From assembly GCA_030066215.1 (NCBI GenBank), contig JASJCA010000059.1, positions 1 to 59,026 of the forward strand: a stretch of 59,026 nt of DNA, given 5' to 3'. The notes beneath the pieces are model-generated. The model ran no database searches. It had not been told where the DNA came from and was given only the letters and a program-made list of their open reading frames with translations. Positions 20,951 through 29,726 of this stretch are shown here, piece by piece; position 1 is the stretch's first letter, and each line of letters starts with the position of its first letter. Made by a program: the position numbers and the translations under genes. This DNA is from Rhodobacter sp. GTDB taxonomy: Bacteria; Pseudomonadota; Alphaproteobacteria; Rhodobacterales; Rhodobacteraceae.

Positions 20951-23437
20951 TCAGGCGAGCGTGCGTTCGACCTCTTCGCGTTCGAAGATCTCGATCACGT
21001 CGCCCTGGCGGATGTCTTCGTAGTTCTCGAACGCCATGCCGCATTCCTGGCCCGACTGGACCTCGGCGACCTCGTCCTTGAACCGTTTCAGCGTCTTCAG
21101 GGTGCCCTCGTGGATTACCACGTTGTCGCGCAGTAGCCGCACGCCGGCCGAACGCCGCGCCACGCCTTCAGTTACCAGGCAGCCGGCAACGCGGCCGACG
21201 CCGGAGACCTTGAACACCTCTTTGATCTCGGCATAGCCGATGAAGGTCTCGCGCACCTCGGCGCTGAGCAGCCCCGAGGCTGCGGATTTCACGTCATCGA
21301 CCAGATCGTAGATCACCGAGTAATAGCGGATCTCGACGCCCTTCTGGTTCGCCCCGTTCCGGGCCGAGGCGTTGGCACGGACGTTGAAGCCGAAGACCGG
21401 CGCGTTCGACGCCTCGGCCAAACCGATATCGGTCTCGGTAATGGCGCCGACACCGGAATGCAGCACACGCACCCGGACCTCTTCGTTGCCGATCTTTTCC
21501 ATCGCCTGGACGATGGCCTCGGCCGAGCCTTGCACGTCAGCCTTCACCAGGATCGGCAATTCAGCGACGTCAGCGTCTTCCTTGGCCTTGGCCATCAGCT
21601 GTTCCAGCGTGGTGGCCGCGCCGGCGGCGGCGCGCTTTTCCTTGGCCAGATTGGCGCGGTAATCGGCGATCTCGCGGGCCTGCGCCTCGGTATCGACGAC
21701 GTTGAGAACGTCGCCTGCCTCGGGCGTGCCGTTAAGGCCCAGAACCTCTACCGGCACCGAGGGGCCGGCCTCTTTCACGCGGTCGCCCTGATCGTTCACC
21801 AGTGCGCGGACCTTGCCCCATTGCTCGCCCACAACGAAGATATCGCCCTGTTTCAGCGTGCCGTTCTGCACAAGAACGGTGGCCACGGGCCCGCGGCCGA
21901 CATCAAGCTGGGCTTCGATCACCGCGCCAGACGCGGCACGTTCCGGGTTGGCCTTCAATTCGAGGATCTCGGCCTGTAGCGCGATCGATTCCAAGAGATT
22001 TTCGAGCCCGGTGCCGTTGATCGCCGACACCTCGACATCCTGCACCTCGCCCGACATCTTTTCGACGATCACTTCGTGCTGCAGCAGGTCGGTGCGCACC
22101 TTGTCGGGGTTGGCGTCGGGGCGGTCGATCTTGTTGATCGCCACGATCATCGGCACTTGCGCCGCCTTGGCGTGGTTGATCGCCTCGATGGTCTGCGGCA
22201 TCACCGCGTCGTCGGCAGCGACCACCAGCACGACGATGTCGGTGACCTGCGCGCCGCGCGCCCGCATCGACGTGAAGGCGGCGTGGCCCGGCGTGTCGAG
22301 GAAAGTCAGCTTTTCGCCATCCTGATCAACCTGATAGGCGCCGATATGCTGGGTAATGCCGCCAGCCTCGCCGGCCACCACCTTGGCATTGCGAATTGCG
22401 TCGAGAAGCGAGGTCTTGCCGTGGTCGACATGGCCCATCACGGTGATCACCGGCGGGCGCGACTGCAGGTCCTCTTCGGTGTCTTCTACGGTGTCGATCA
22501 CATCCTCGACATCGGCGTCGCTGACCCGCTGCACCCGATGGCCGAACTCCTCGACGATCAGTTCGGCGGTGTCGGCGTCGATGGTCTGGTTTTGGGTCGC
22601 CATGATGCCGCTCTGCATCAACGCCTTGACGACGTCGGCGACCTTTTCGGACATCCGGTTGGCCAGTTCGCCAACCGTGATAGCCTCTGGCACCTGCACA
22701 TCGCGGATGATTTTTTCGCGTTCCTGGGCACCGCCCAGCGCCTTTTGCCGGGCACGTTCCTGTTTGCGCTTCATCGCGGCGAGCGAGCGCTGGCGGCCGC
22801 CCTCCCCTCCGGCAAGCGCTTGATTCAGCGTCAGTTTGCCCGAGCGGCGGCCATCCTCACGGCCCTTGCCCGGCTTGGCGCGGTCGCGGGCGTCGCGGTC
22901 GCGGTCGGTCTTGCGCGGCGTCGCGGTGGGCTTGGGGCCGCCTCGGTCGGCCTCGGCCGCAGCAGCGGTCGGCTCTGCCGCGCGCGCTTTGGCGGCGGCC
23001 TCTTCGGCCTGGCGGCGGGCGTCTTCCTCGGCCTTGGCCTTGGCGCGTTCCTCGCGCTCGCGCTCTTCGCGTTCCTTGGCCTCGGCCTCGGCGCGGCGGC
23101 GGGCGCGCTCTTCTTCGCGCGCCTTCTCTTCGGCGGCACGCTTTTCGGCTTCTTCGGTCTCGCGCGCCTTGGCGGCCGCGAGCGCCTTCATCCGGCGTTC
23201 CAACTCGGCGTCGCTGATGCCGCCCGGGCGCTTCGACGGATCACCGCCTGCGGCCGGTGCGGCGCCCCCGACGGGCGGTTTCGGCGTTGCGCCGGGCTTG
23301 GGCACGACCACGCGCTTGCGTTTGGTTTCCACAACGACGTTCTTCGTGCGTCCGTGGCTGAAGCTTTGCTTCACCTGGCCCGAACGGGCGCCGCCACGCA
23401 GGCCGAGCGTTTTCTTGCCGTCTGTCGTATCGCTCAT
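20951..23437 (-). CDS. infB: translation initiation factor IF-2
   Basis: IF-2 is the GTPase that brings fMet-tRNA to the 30S subunit and promotes subunit joining. The 828-residue protein has a long charged N-terminus rich in Ala/Glu/Arg (roughly residues 75-165), the IF2_N helix bundle ([20 protein letters not shown]) and the G domain. GTP-binding motifs are [14 protein letters not shown] (G1), DTPGHAAF (G3) and NKIDRP (G4). The C-terminal fMet-binding part follows. Its start overlaps the ylxR stop by 4 bp. It is the last gene of the rimP-nusA-ylxR-infB operon. Confidence 0.99.
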   Translation of the reverse strand: MSDTTDGKKTLGLRGGARSGQVKQSFSHGRTKNVVVETKRKRVVVPKPGATPKPPVGGAAPAAGGDPSKRPGGISDAELERRMKALAAAKARETEEAEKRAAEEKAREEERARRRAEAEAKEREEREREERAKAKAEEDARRQAEEAAAKARAAEPTAAAAEADRGGPKPTATPRKTDRDRDARDRAKPGKGREDGRRSGKLTLNQALAGGEGGRQRSLAAMKRKQERARQKALGGAQEREKIIRDVQVPEAITVGELANRMSEKVADVVKALMQSGIMATQNQTIDADTAELIVEEFGHRVQRVSDADVEDVIDTVEDTEEDLQSRPPVITVMGHVDHGKTSLLDAIRNAKVVAGEAGGITQHIGAYQVDQDGEKLTFLDTPGHAAFTSMRARGAQVTDIVVLVVAADDAVMPQTIEAINHAKAAQVPMIVAINKIDRPDANPDKVRTDLLQHEVIVEKMSGEVQDVEVSAINGTGLENLLESIALQAEILELKANPERAASGAVIEAQLDVGRGPVATVLVQNGTLKQGDIFVVGEQWGKVRALVNDQGDRVKEAGPSVPVEVLGLNGTPEAGDVLNVVDTEAQAREIADYRANLAKEKRAAAGAATTLEQLMAKAKEDADVAELPILVKADVQGSAEAIVQAMEKIGNEEVRVRVLHSGVGAITETDIGLAEASNAPVFGFNVRANASARNGANQKGVEIRYYSVIYDLVDDVKSAASGLLSAEVRETFIGYAEIKEVFKVSGVGRVAGCLVTEGVARRSAGVRLLRDNVVIHEGTLKTLKRFKDEVAEVQSGQECGMAFENYEDIRQGDVIEIFEREEVERTLA

Positions 23438-24066
23438 ATGGTCTTCGTACCCTTTCCGGGGGTGTCATCCCCGATCGTCTTGCGCAGCCCGGACAGCCGC
23501 GCGGCTTCCTCTACAACACGTTCGGTGAGTCTGCCAGCCGCAAGAGCGGCATGTATTACATGTTCGCGGCCGAATGCCAAACCCAATTCCTGTGCGGTCA
23601 AGACCCCGATATATGTCCCTTTTCCGGGCGGCGAACTGAGTTTCGATTTGCCCCGTCCGGACCCGTCGGCGGCTTGGATCAGGATCGCGGCCTCGCCCTT
23701 GTCGAGCCAGGATTTGACCTTTTCGTAGCCCGCCACCGCCCGGCCCGCCTTTCGCGACAATGCGATCAGTTCGACCACACGGGCGGCCAGCTGGCGAGTG
23801 ACATCCTCGGTCAGCGTTTCCGGCACGTCGACGGACTGTTTCGCAGCGCGTGCGAAGAGCCGCTTCTTGACCGCCGTGTCAAGTGCGGCACGGTCGGCCG
23901 AGACCCAGATGCCGCGACCCGGCAGTTTTTGGGCCAGATCCGGGACGATACGCCCGCCCGGACCCGCGACGAAGCGGATCAGGCCGGCCTTCGGCTGGCT
24001 TTCGCCGGTGGCGATGCAGCGCCGTTCCGGCGCATCGCGTTCCTTGACCCGCCCACCGCGCGTCAT
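23434..24066 (-). CDS. YlxR (DUF448) RNA-binding protein fused to L7Ae-like domain
   Basis: This 210-residue protein joins two RNA-binding modules that are separate genes (ylxR and ylxQ) in Firmicutes. Residues 10-80 are the YlxR fold ([18 protein letters not shown] and [19 protein letters not shown]). Residues about 95-200 resemble ribosomal L7Ae/L30e ([39 protein letters not shown]). Its place between nusA and infB is conserved in bacteria. The fusion is usual in alphaproteobacteria. The function is unsettled; roles in RNase P and transcription have been proposed for YlxR. It overlaps infB by 4 bp. Confidence 0.9.
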   Translation of the reverse strand: MTRGGRVKERDAPERRCIATGESQPKAGLIRFVAGPGGRIVPDLAQKLPGRGIWVSADRAALDTAVKKRLFARAAKQSVDVPETLTEDVTRQLAARVVELIALSRKAGRAVAGYEKVKSWLDKGEAAILIQAADGSGRGKSKLSSPPGKGTYIGVLTAQELGLAFGREHVIHAALAAGRLTERVVEEAARLSGLRKTIGDDTPGKGTKTI

Positions 24067-24074
24067 CGGCCTAA

Positions 24075-24098
24075 CACGGGCCTGGGATCAGGCCCGTG
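24075..24098 (-). promoter_or_regulatory. hairpin spanning the nusA stop codon
   Basis: CACGGGCCTG-GGAT-CAGGCCCGTG is a perfect 10-bp stem with a 4-nt loop (plus-strand reading). The nusA stop (24088-24090) lies inside it and the ylxR start is only 8 nt past its end. No U-tract follows. Ribosomes finishing nusA would melt it, so it could couple ylxR-infB translation to nusA or serve as an RNA-processing site; this is inference. Confidence 0.55.
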
Positions 24099-25728
24099 CT
24101 CCTTCCGTCACACCCTGTTCCAGGTCTTCCGCGCCTTCCTCGGTTTCTTCCTCTTGAATCAGGTCGTCGGGATCGACCCAGCCAAGCTGGATCCGGGCGG
24201 TCATCACCATAGTCTGCGCCTCTTCGAGGCTGACATCGAACTTCTCCAGAACGCCGTCGTCCTTTTGCCGTTCGCCATCGACGGTGGTCCAGCCGCCGGC
24301 CAGTTCCCAGTCGGCGCAGGTCGCGAAGTCCTCCAGCGTCTTGACGTCGTCCTCGGCCAGCGCCTCGATCATCTGCGGGGTGAGACCCTCGAAATTCACC
24401 AGGCTGTCCTCGACCCCCAATTCGCGGGCATGTTCCAGAGCCTTGCGGTTCTGTTCGTCGATGAAGTCGCGGGCGCGGGCCTGTAGTTCGGTCGCGGTGT
24501 CCTCGTCGACGCCTTCGATGACGGTCAGCTCGTCGAGCTCGACATAGGCCACCTCTTCGAGGTTGGTGAAGCCTTCCGAGACCAGGAGCTGGGCGAAGAA
24601 TTCGTCGAGGTCGAGCGTTTCCATAAAGAGCTTGGTGCGTTCCTCGAATTCGGCCTGGCGGCGCTGGCTCTCCTCTTCCTCGGTCATGATGTCGATGTCG
24701 AGGCCGGTGAGCTGGCTTGCCAGCCGCACGTTCTGGCCGCGCCGGCCGATGGCAAGGGAGAGCTGGTCGTCCGGCACCACGACCTCGATCCGCTCGGCCT
24801 CTTCGTCGAGCACCACCTTGCTGACCTCCGCCGGCTGCAGCGCATTGACCAGGAAGGTCGGCGCGTCTTCATTCCAGGGGATGATGTCGATCTTTTCGCC
24901 TTGCAGCTCGTTGACCACGGCCTGCACCCGAGACCCTCGCATACCCACACAGGCACCGACCGGGTCGATGGAGTTGTCGTAGCTGATCACTGCGATCTTG
25001 GCGCGGCTGCCCGGGTCGCGGGCCACCGCCTTGATCTCGATGATGCCGTCGTAAATCTCCGGCACCTCCATCTTGAACAGCTCGGCCATGAATTCGGGCG
25101 CGGTACGGCTGAGGAAGATCTGCGGGCCGCGCGGCTCGCGGCGCACGTCCTTGATGTAGCAACGGATGCGGTCGTTCGGGCGATAGCCCTCGCGGCCGAT
25201 CTTTTCGTTGCGGCGCAGGATCGCCTCGCCGCGGCCCACGTCGACGATGACGTTGCCGTATTCCTCGCGCTTGACGATGCCGTTGATGATGGTGCCGGCG
25301 CGATCCTGGAATTCCTCGAACTGGCGGTCGCGTTCCGCCTCGCGCACCTTCTGCAGGATCACCTGCTTGGCCGATTGCGCCGCGATCCGGCCCATTTCCA
25401 CGGGCGGCACCTCGTCGGTGATGGTATCACCGGGTTTCGGATCGTCGAGGTACTGCTTCGCCTGATTGGGGGTCAGCTGGGCCTGATAGTTCTCCAGCTC
25501 TTCCTCTTCGGGGTCGATCACCGTGCGCACCCGGGTGAAGGTCGCCTTGCCGGTCTTGCGGTCAATGTCGACGCGGATGTCCATCTCGGCGCCGTAGCGG
25601 CTCTTGGCGGCGCGGGCGAGGCTTTCCTCCATCGCCTCGATCACCAGTTCCGGGTCAATCATCTTTTCCCGCGCGACCGATTCCGCGATCTGCAGCAGTT
25701 CGATCTGGTTGGCAGAGGTAATCGCCAT
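24088..25728 (-). CDS. nusA: transcription termination/antitermination factor NusA
   Basis: NusA binds RNA polymerase and modulates pausing, termination and antitermination. The 546-residue protein contains the N-terminal polymerase-binding domain (MAITSANQIELLQIAESVAR), an S1 domain (GTIINGIVKREEYGNVIVDV), two KH domains (GSRAKIAVISYDNSIDPVGA and VVPDDQLSLAIGRRGQNVRL) and two C-terminal acidic helix-hairpin repeats of the E. coli type. It starts 4 nt after the rimP stop. In E. coli NusA represses its own operon, which is relevant to the terminator found in the leader here. Confidence 0.98.
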   Translation of the reverse strand: MAITSANQIELLQIAESVAREKMIDPELVIEAMEESLARAAKSRYGAEMDIRVDIDRKTGKATFTRVRTVIDPEEEELENYQAQLTPNQAKQYLDDPKPGDTITDEVPPVEMGRIAAQSAKQVILQKVREAERDRQFEEFQDRAGTIINGIVKREEYGNVIVDVGRGEAILRRNEKIGREGYRPNDRIRCYIKDVRREPRGPQIFLSRTAPEFMAELFKMEVPEIYDGIIEIKAVARDPGSRAKIAVISYDNSIDPVGACVGMRGSRVQAVVNELQGEKIDIIPWNEDAPTFLVNALQPAEVSKVVLDEEAERIEVVVPDDQLSLAIGRRGQNVRLASQLTGLDIDIMTEEEESQRRQAEFEERTKLFMETLDLDEFFAQLLVSEGFTNLEEVAYVELDELTVIEGVDEDTATELQARARDFIDEQNRKALEHARELGVEDSLVNFEGLTPQMIEALAEDDVKTLEDFATCADWELAGGWTTVDGERQKDDGVLEKFDVSLEEAQTMVMTARIQLGWVDPDDLIQEEETEEGAEDLEQGVTEGARA

Positions 25729-25732
25729 ATCT

Positions 25733-26305
25733 TCAGTCCTCCTCAGACGCTTTGTCCGTCTCTATCTCGTCGTATTTCGTCTCGTCGATCACGCCCGCGG
25801 CTTTGCGCTGCCGCAGCATTTCGCGGATCAGATCGTCGGTGAGCACCAATTTGGCGTCGCTCAGCCAGTCGAATTGCAGCCCGATGGTGCCCTCATCGAC
25901 ATTGATCAGCACTTCGTCGCCCTCGATGCCCGCCAAGACGCCTTTGAAACGTCGCCGCCCGTCGATCAACTCGGCGGTCTCCAGCTTGGCCTCATAGCCC
26001 TCGAAGGCGCCAAAATCCTTCAGCCGGGTCAGCGGGCGGTCGATGCCGGGGCTCGAGATCTCGAGCGTATAGGCGTCCTCGATCGGGTCTTCGACGTCGA
26101 GCGTGGCGCTGACCATGGTCGAGATGTCGGCGCAGTCGTCGACTTCGATGCCGCCGTCGGGGCGTTCGGCCATGATCTGCAGGGTCTTGGTCTTGCCGCC
26201 CATCATCCGGATGCGCACCAACTCGTACCCCATCCCCTCGATCACCGGGGTGAGGATCTCGGCCAGGCGCCGGTCGATGGAGGTCTTGGCGACGAGGTCG
26301 GTCAT
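25733..26305 (-). CDS. rimP: ribosome maturation factor RimP
   Basis: RimP assists 30S subunit maturation. The 190-residue protein shows both DUF150 domains: [20 protein letters not shown] with [20 protein letters not shown] in the N-terminal part, and the hallmark [20 protein letters not shown], followed by an SH3-like C-terminal domain. It is the first gene of the rimP-nusA-ylxR-infB operon. No ribosome-binding site is visible before the ATG; instead the 11 nt upstream follow directly on the U-tract of an intrinsic terminator, a striking arrangement for an operon leader. Confidence 0.95.
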   Translation of the reverse strand: MTDLVAKTSIDRRLAEILTPVIEGMGYELVRIRMMGGKTKTLQIMAERPDGGIEVDDCADISTMVSATLDVEDPIEDAYTLEISSPGIDRPLTRLKDFGAFEGYEAKLETAELIDGRRRFKGVLAGIEGDEVLINVDEGTIGLQFDWLSDAKLVLTDDLIREMLRQRKAAGVIDETKYDEIETDKASEED

Positions 26306-26316
26306 GGTTCAGGCAC

Positions 26317-26340
26317 AAAAAAACGGGCCAGCGGGCCCGT
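26317..26340 (-). terminator. intrinsic terminator in the rimP operon leader (possible attenuator)
   Basis: On the minus strand ACGGGCC-CGCT-GGCCCGT runs straight into a run of seven T. The run ends 11 nt before the rimP ATG. It lies downstream of a good promoter on the same strand with no gene in between, so a transcript would have to read through it. The plus strand reads as a weaker terminator but has no gene to end. Attenuation control of rimP-nusA-infB is the natural reading. Confidence 0.75.
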
Positions 26341-26394
26341 CGGTTTTTCCGGTGGAGCCTCGGGGGTGGAAGCCGAAGCGCCGCTCTTGAAAGG

Positions 26395-26423
26395 CATATA
26401 CACCGCATCCGAGCCGAGTTCAA
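26395..26423 (-). promoter_or_regulatory. housekeeping promoter of the rimP-nusA-infB operon
   Basis: On the minus strand TTGAAC (26418-26423) and TATATG (26395-26400) are separated by exactly 17 bp, an almost ideal sigma-70 promoter. Transcription would begin near 26388, giving a leader of about 85 nt that contains the terminator at 26317-26340. Confidence 0.7.
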
Positions 26424-26468
26424 TACGTAACGATGATCCGACCGGGCGATGCCGCGCGGCCGCGCGAC

Positions 26469-27404
26469 CTAGGGCAGGTCCGGCCAGTCCGTGCGTATGA
26501 CATCGCCCAGGAAAGCGGAGACGTCCTGACCGCGCAGCAGCTGGTTCCAGTCCCGGCACTCTTGGGCGCCGATCGTATAGCCGGTCTTGGCGTATTCTGC
26601 GCCCAGATACGCCCGGATGTCCGCCTCGGACCCGCCGTCGCGGGCGATCTCGTCGATGCGTGAAAGAAGGCGGTCCAACTTCTCGGCGCCGGTGTCGTCC
26701 AGCGTGAGCGCAGAAAGGGTCGTTTTGGTATAGCGCTTGAATTTCTCGGGATACTTACCGATTTTGTCGGCTGATGGCCAATAGACATGGCCTAAAACTG
26801 GCCCGTAGGCGGTTTCCTGATCGCAGAATGTACAGGTATGCGAAAACGTGTCGGCATAGGCGTGCAGCAACAGGCCGATCTTCCAGGGTTCTGGGTTGGA
26901 CTTCGCTTCGTCGCTGTGAAGGTGCCAGATCAACGCCTTGCGCAGGTGGTCCCGCCGTTTCTGCAACGCCTCGCCGCGCATGCCGTGAAGGGCGTGAAGC
27001 ACACGCAGCAGGCGCTTGGCTTCGGTCGGATTGTGCAGCAGCTTCAATTGCGGCGCAGGAAAGGCCATGTACCGGTATTTGTAGGCGTCCGGGGCTTGCG
27101 CGTAGAAGACGAGCTGTCTCTCCAGATCGGCGTTCGATTCTCCGAGCCTTTTGTCCAGTTCCGCGTAATTTGCAAGAATTCCGACCGTAAACGCGTGGCC
27201 GGTGATGGTGTACTCGACCTGAAAATCGTGCGCGGTCTCGCTGCATACGCGTTCTTCGCGGGTCAAGAGGCCACCGAGACCGACAACCGCATAGTAAACG
27301 ACAATCACGGTGATCACCAATACGACCGCACATCGATCGACGAGCCTGCAATAGGGCTTCCAGACATGAGTGCAGACCCAACGCAGTGCGACTTTGAATG
27401 TCAT
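26469..27404 (-). CDS. unidentified membrane-anchored protein with metal-site-like HxYxDxxxH
   Basis: I do not recognise a characterised family. The 311-residue protein has one N-terminal transmembrane helix (AVVLVITVIVVYYAVVGLGG) and an otherwise soluble helical body on the far side of the membrane. HAFTVGILANYAELDKRLGE and GLLLHAYADTFSHTCTFCDQ carry spaced His/Asp residues (H-x-Y-x-D-x3-H) like the zinc-dependent phospholipase C / S1-P1 nuclease fold; HGMRG, WHLHSDEAK and GHVYWPSADK add further histidines. A phospholipase- or nuclease-like hydrolase is a guess. It sits alone upstream of the rimP promoter. Its own upstream DNA contains TGACATCTTGTCA (27443-27455), a possible operator. Confidence 0.65.
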   Translation of the reverse strand: MTFKVALRWVCTHVWKPYCRLVDRCAVVLVITVIVVYYAVVGLGGLLTREERVCSETAHDFQVEYTITGHAFTVGILANYAELDKRLGESNADLERQLVFYAQAPDAYKYRYMAFPAPQLKLLHNPTEAKRLLRVLHALHGMRGEALQKRRDHLRKALIWHLHSDEAKSNPEPWKIGLLLHAYADTFSHTCTFCDQETAYGPVLGHVYWPSADKIGKYPEKFKRYTKTTLSALTLDDTGAEKLDRLLSRIDEIARDGGSEADIRAYLGAEYAKTGYTIGAQECRDWNQLLRGQDVSAFLGDVIRTDWPDLP

Positions 27405-27463
27405 GGTTCCGAGAAAGGCACCGGGCCGGGCGCATTCAACTGTGACATCTTGTCAAAGATGCG

Positions 27464-27495
27464 GCGTAAACCCATGTTTTTTCAGGGGTTTACGC
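27464..27495 (-). terminator. hairpin downstream of the CDGSH gene
   Basis: GCGTAAACCC and GGGTTTACGC form a perfect 10-bp stem around a 12-nt T-rich loop. It lies 43 bp beyond the CDGSH stop codon on the minus strand. There is no T-run after the stem, so it is a tentative 3' end for that transcript. Confidence 0.4.
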
Positions 27496-27538
27496 GGCGG
27501 CTGGGCAATTGGGCAGCGTTTTGGCGGGCCGCGCCGGG

Positions 27539-28150
27539 CTAGCCTCTCCACCCCTTGTCGCGGTGCGAGCCGTCGCAGTAGGGCTTGTTGCCCGACAGGC
27601 CGCAGCGGCAGAGGACTTTTTTGGCGGTCGTGGCGCCCTCGCCGGGTGCGTCGGCGGTGATCTCCATGTCGAGCACCCAATAGGGACCGTCGGGCTGGAT
27701 CGTGATCTGGGCGCGGTCGGGGATCAGGTGGTCCTGGCCCTCGATCCGGAGCGCGCCGGAGGGGCACGCGCGGACGACGGCTTCGAAAGCCGCGGCGTCG
27801 TCGGCGTCGGGGTCGATCCACGGCCGCCGGTCGGGGTCGAAACCCTTGGGAGACATGGCCACGCATTCGGCGGCGTGGGAACAAACGAGCGGGTTGTAGA
27901 GCACCGTCATCGCCGTGCCCTTGAAGCTGTAGACCTTGTCCTTGCCCGCCGGTTCGCCGCCGCGGCTTTGGAACCCGTTCGAGTTGTGAGACCCATCGCA
28001 GAACGGCTTGGTCTGCGACCCGCCGCAGCGGCAAAGCGCCATCACCGGCTTGACCTCAACCTCCGCCCCGTCCGGCCCGACCATGCGGGTGACGCCTTTG
28101 ACCACCAGCGGTCCGTTTTCGCGTTCTTCAATGACTGGCTTGTCGGGCAT
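27539..28150 (-). CDS. CDGSH iron-sulfur protein with two CDGSH motifs and a central ferredoxin-like domain
   Basis: This 203-residue cytoplasmic protein carries two CDGSH (mitoNEET-type) 2Fe-2S motifs: CRCGGSQTKPFCDGSH near residue 40 and CRCGLSGNKPYCDGSH near the C-terminus. Each has the three Cys and one His cluster ligands. Between them lies a divergent single-cluster domain (NPLVCSHAAECV, then VRACPSGALRI) of the Fer4_19 type. The protein is probably an electron carrier or redox sensor; no partner is adjacent. GGAGACCGAC precedes the ATG. The motif assignment is secure, the role is not. Confidence 0.88.
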   Translation of the reverse strand: MPDKPVIEERENGPLVVKGVTRMVGPDGAEVEVKPVMALCRCGGSQTKPFCDGSHNSNGFQSRGGEPAGKDKVYSFKGTAMTVLYNPLVCSHAAECVAMSPKGFDPDRRPWIDPDADDAAAFEAVVRACPSGALRIEGQDHLIPDRAQITIQPDGPYWVLDMEITADAPGEGATTAKKVLCRCGLSGNKPYCDGSHRDKGWRG

Positions 28151-28357
28151 GTCGGTCTCCGATGGCTATGCGGAAGCTAGCTCGGCTCGTCCAAAACACA
28201 ACAACCTGAGCTTTCGCGATGAACGGTGTGCGGGACAAAGCTTAGGTTCAGAAAGACGATGTCAATGCCTGCCGCTGATCTTGGCCCCAGCGCAATGCGG
28301 CATTGGCGGGCTGACCCAAGGCACGGCCACCCCGCCTGTGTAGTTAACGCTGGTGAG

Positions 28358-28831
28358 TCACTCCGACGTCAATTGAGCGACCGCGCCGGTCCAGTCTTCC
28401 AGATGGTAGGTGTGGGTAATCAGGCCATCCTGGACCGTGACGATATCGATAGACATGGCCTCGAAGCCCCTGCCCGTGGCCGGATCGACACCGAAGAAAG
28501 GCCCGACGGGCGTTCCACGAAAGAGACTGCGTACAACAAAGCGGCCATCGGTTAGGTCGATAATCTCCTGCGGCTCCCATTCGAGATCTGGAACTACCTG
28601 CCCCAAAAAGGCGATTGTGTTGAGCATGCCTTGCGCGCCCTCGCCGCCCGGCGGTGTGGGGACCGAAACCACGTCGGGAGAGAAGACTTCGTAGTAGCGC
28701 TCTGCGGTGGTGCCGGCGGGGTCGGTGAGGATGTCTGTATAGAAGGCGCGGACCGCGTCGATATCGCCAGCGCTTGCCATGCCGGCCAGGGCACCGGCTG
28801 CAATGGTTGCGGACATGAGGACCTTTTTCAT
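28358..28831 (-). CDS. exported SnoaL-like/ester cyclase family protein
   Basis: This 157-residue protein starts with a cleavable signal peptide (KKVLMSATIAAGALAGMASA) and then shows an NTF2-like cone fold of the SnoaL/ester-cyclase type (DIDAVRAFYTDILTDPAG, GMLNTIAFLGQVVPDLEWEP, GRFVVRSLFRGTPVGPFFGV, DGLITHTYHLEDW). SnoaL relatives cyclise polyketides or act as small hydrolases; the exported forms are uncharacterised. AGGAGTAGAACAG precedes the ATG. It is divergent from a TetR-type regulator across a 127-bp spacer with two palindromes, so it is the likely target of that regulator. Confidence 0.75.
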   Translation of the reverse strand: MKKVLMSATIAAGALAGMASAGDIDAVRAFYTDILTDPAGTTAERYYEVFSPDVVSVPTPPGGEGAQGMLNTIAFLGQVVPDLEWEPQEIIDLTDGRFVVRSLFRGTPVGPFFGVDPATGRGFEAMSIDIVTVQDGLITHTYHLEDWTGAVAQLTSE

Positions 28832-28883
28832 CTGTTCTACTCCTGGACTGCCGGAGGGCCGGAAACTCGCGCTAGCCCTCCGC

Positions 28884-28950
28884 TTGAGATTTAACGTACC
28901 GTCTGGTACGAATACTTGAGCGAGACGTCAAGAATAAAATACCAGCTGGT
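28884..28950. promoter_or_regulatory. divergent promoter with two TetR-type operators
   Basis: CGTACC-GTCT-GGTACG (28895-28910) is a perfect palindrome. It lies between TTGAGA (28884-28889) and TACGAA (28907-28912), hexamers spaced 17 bp that could be the tetR promoter. A second palindrome, ACCAGCTGGT (28941-28950), ends 8 bp before the tetR ATG and shares the ACC...GGT-CG pattern. The two sites could let the regulator repress both its own gene and the SnoaL-like gene. Confidence 0.6.
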
Positions 28951-28958
28951 CCGAAAAT

Positions 28959-29561
28959 ATGAGCGACGCCCCCAAACCAAAGCGTGGACGCCCAAGCACC
29001 CTGGATATCGACAAGACCCTGGATGTTGCGATGGGAGCGTATTGGCAGAACGATCCGGTGGATGTGTCACTGAACGCGATATGCGACCTTGCCAGTGTCT
29101 CCAAACCCGCACTCTATCGAATATTTGGCGGTGAAGATGGGCTGATGCGCGCCGTGCTCGACCGCTACGCGGAGCAGGTATTGTCCGACATCTTCAAGAT
29201 CCTGGCCCGGGATGCACCGGTGAACGAGACGCTCGCCGCCCTGATCCACTTCGCCAGCCAAGAGCCGAAAATGGCAACCGGTTGCGTGTTCTACAAAATG
29301 CGCGCGGGCAAGCATCGCCTTGGTCCGAAGACGCGGGAACGGGTCGCGGAAATCGACACGGCTGCTGTGCAGGCCTTCGAGGCTTATCTTGTAGCCCGCA
29401 GCGATGACGGGGACTGGGACGGCGATCAATCCCCAGCGATGGTGGCCCGATACCTGGTCGAGCAAATCGGGTTGGCCCTGACGCAACGCGCCGCAGGGGA
29501 GGATCCCGCCGGAATACGGGATACTCTGGCGCTGGCCCTGTCGGTGATACAGCGTCCTTGA
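28959..29561 (+). CDS. TetR family transcriptional regulator
   Basis: This is a 200-residue one-component repressor. The N-terminal helix-turn-helix reads SLNAICDLASVSKPALYRIF followed by GGEDGLMRAVLDRYAEQV, the standard TetR signature. The helical C-terminal ligand-binding domain contains KMATGCVFYKMRAGKHRLGP, a form seen in TetR proteins whose third helix carries a cysteine. No strong ribosome-binding site is visible because the second operator-like palindrome occupies that space. It probably controls itself and the divergent exported SnoaL-like gene; the inducer is unknown. Confidence 0.88.
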   Translation: MSDAPKPKRGRPSTLDIDKTLDVAMGAYWQNDPVDVSLNAICDLASVSKPALYRIFGGEDGLMRAVLDRYAEQVLSDIFKILARDAPVNETLAALIHFASQEPKMATGCVFYKMRAGKHRLGPKTRERVAEIDTAAVQAFEAYLVARSDDGDWDGDQSPAMVARYLVEQIGLALTQRAAGEDPAGIRDTLALALSVIQRP

Positions 29562-29673
29562 GTGAATTCAGCCGCAGCGGATCATCATGCTGAGCCAAGC
29601 CTTGGACACTTCGGGCTCAATCCGGCCAATCGACGTTGATCATTTTGAGTGGAGTGATTCACCGTTACCCAAA

Positions 29674-29699
29674 GAAAATGCCCCGCCGAAGCGGGGCAT
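29674..29699 (-). terminator. intrinsic terminator of the peptide ABC transporter operon
   Basis: On the minus strand ATGCCCCGC-TTCG-GCGGGGCAT is followed by TTTCTTT. It has a perfect 9-bp stem with a stable TTCG loop, 27 bp after the stop of the binding-protein gene. The plus strand lacks a good U-tract, so it mainly serves the minus strand. Confidence 0.8.
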
Positions 29700-29726
29700 C
29701 CCATTCTTAGTCTGCTGACGTCTGAC

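Noticed and set aside
26306-26468. tRNA gene upstream of rimP, as in the E. coli metY operon
   Set aside because: No cloverleaf or T-loop GGTTCRANYCC pattern is present in the leader; only a promoter and terminator are seen.
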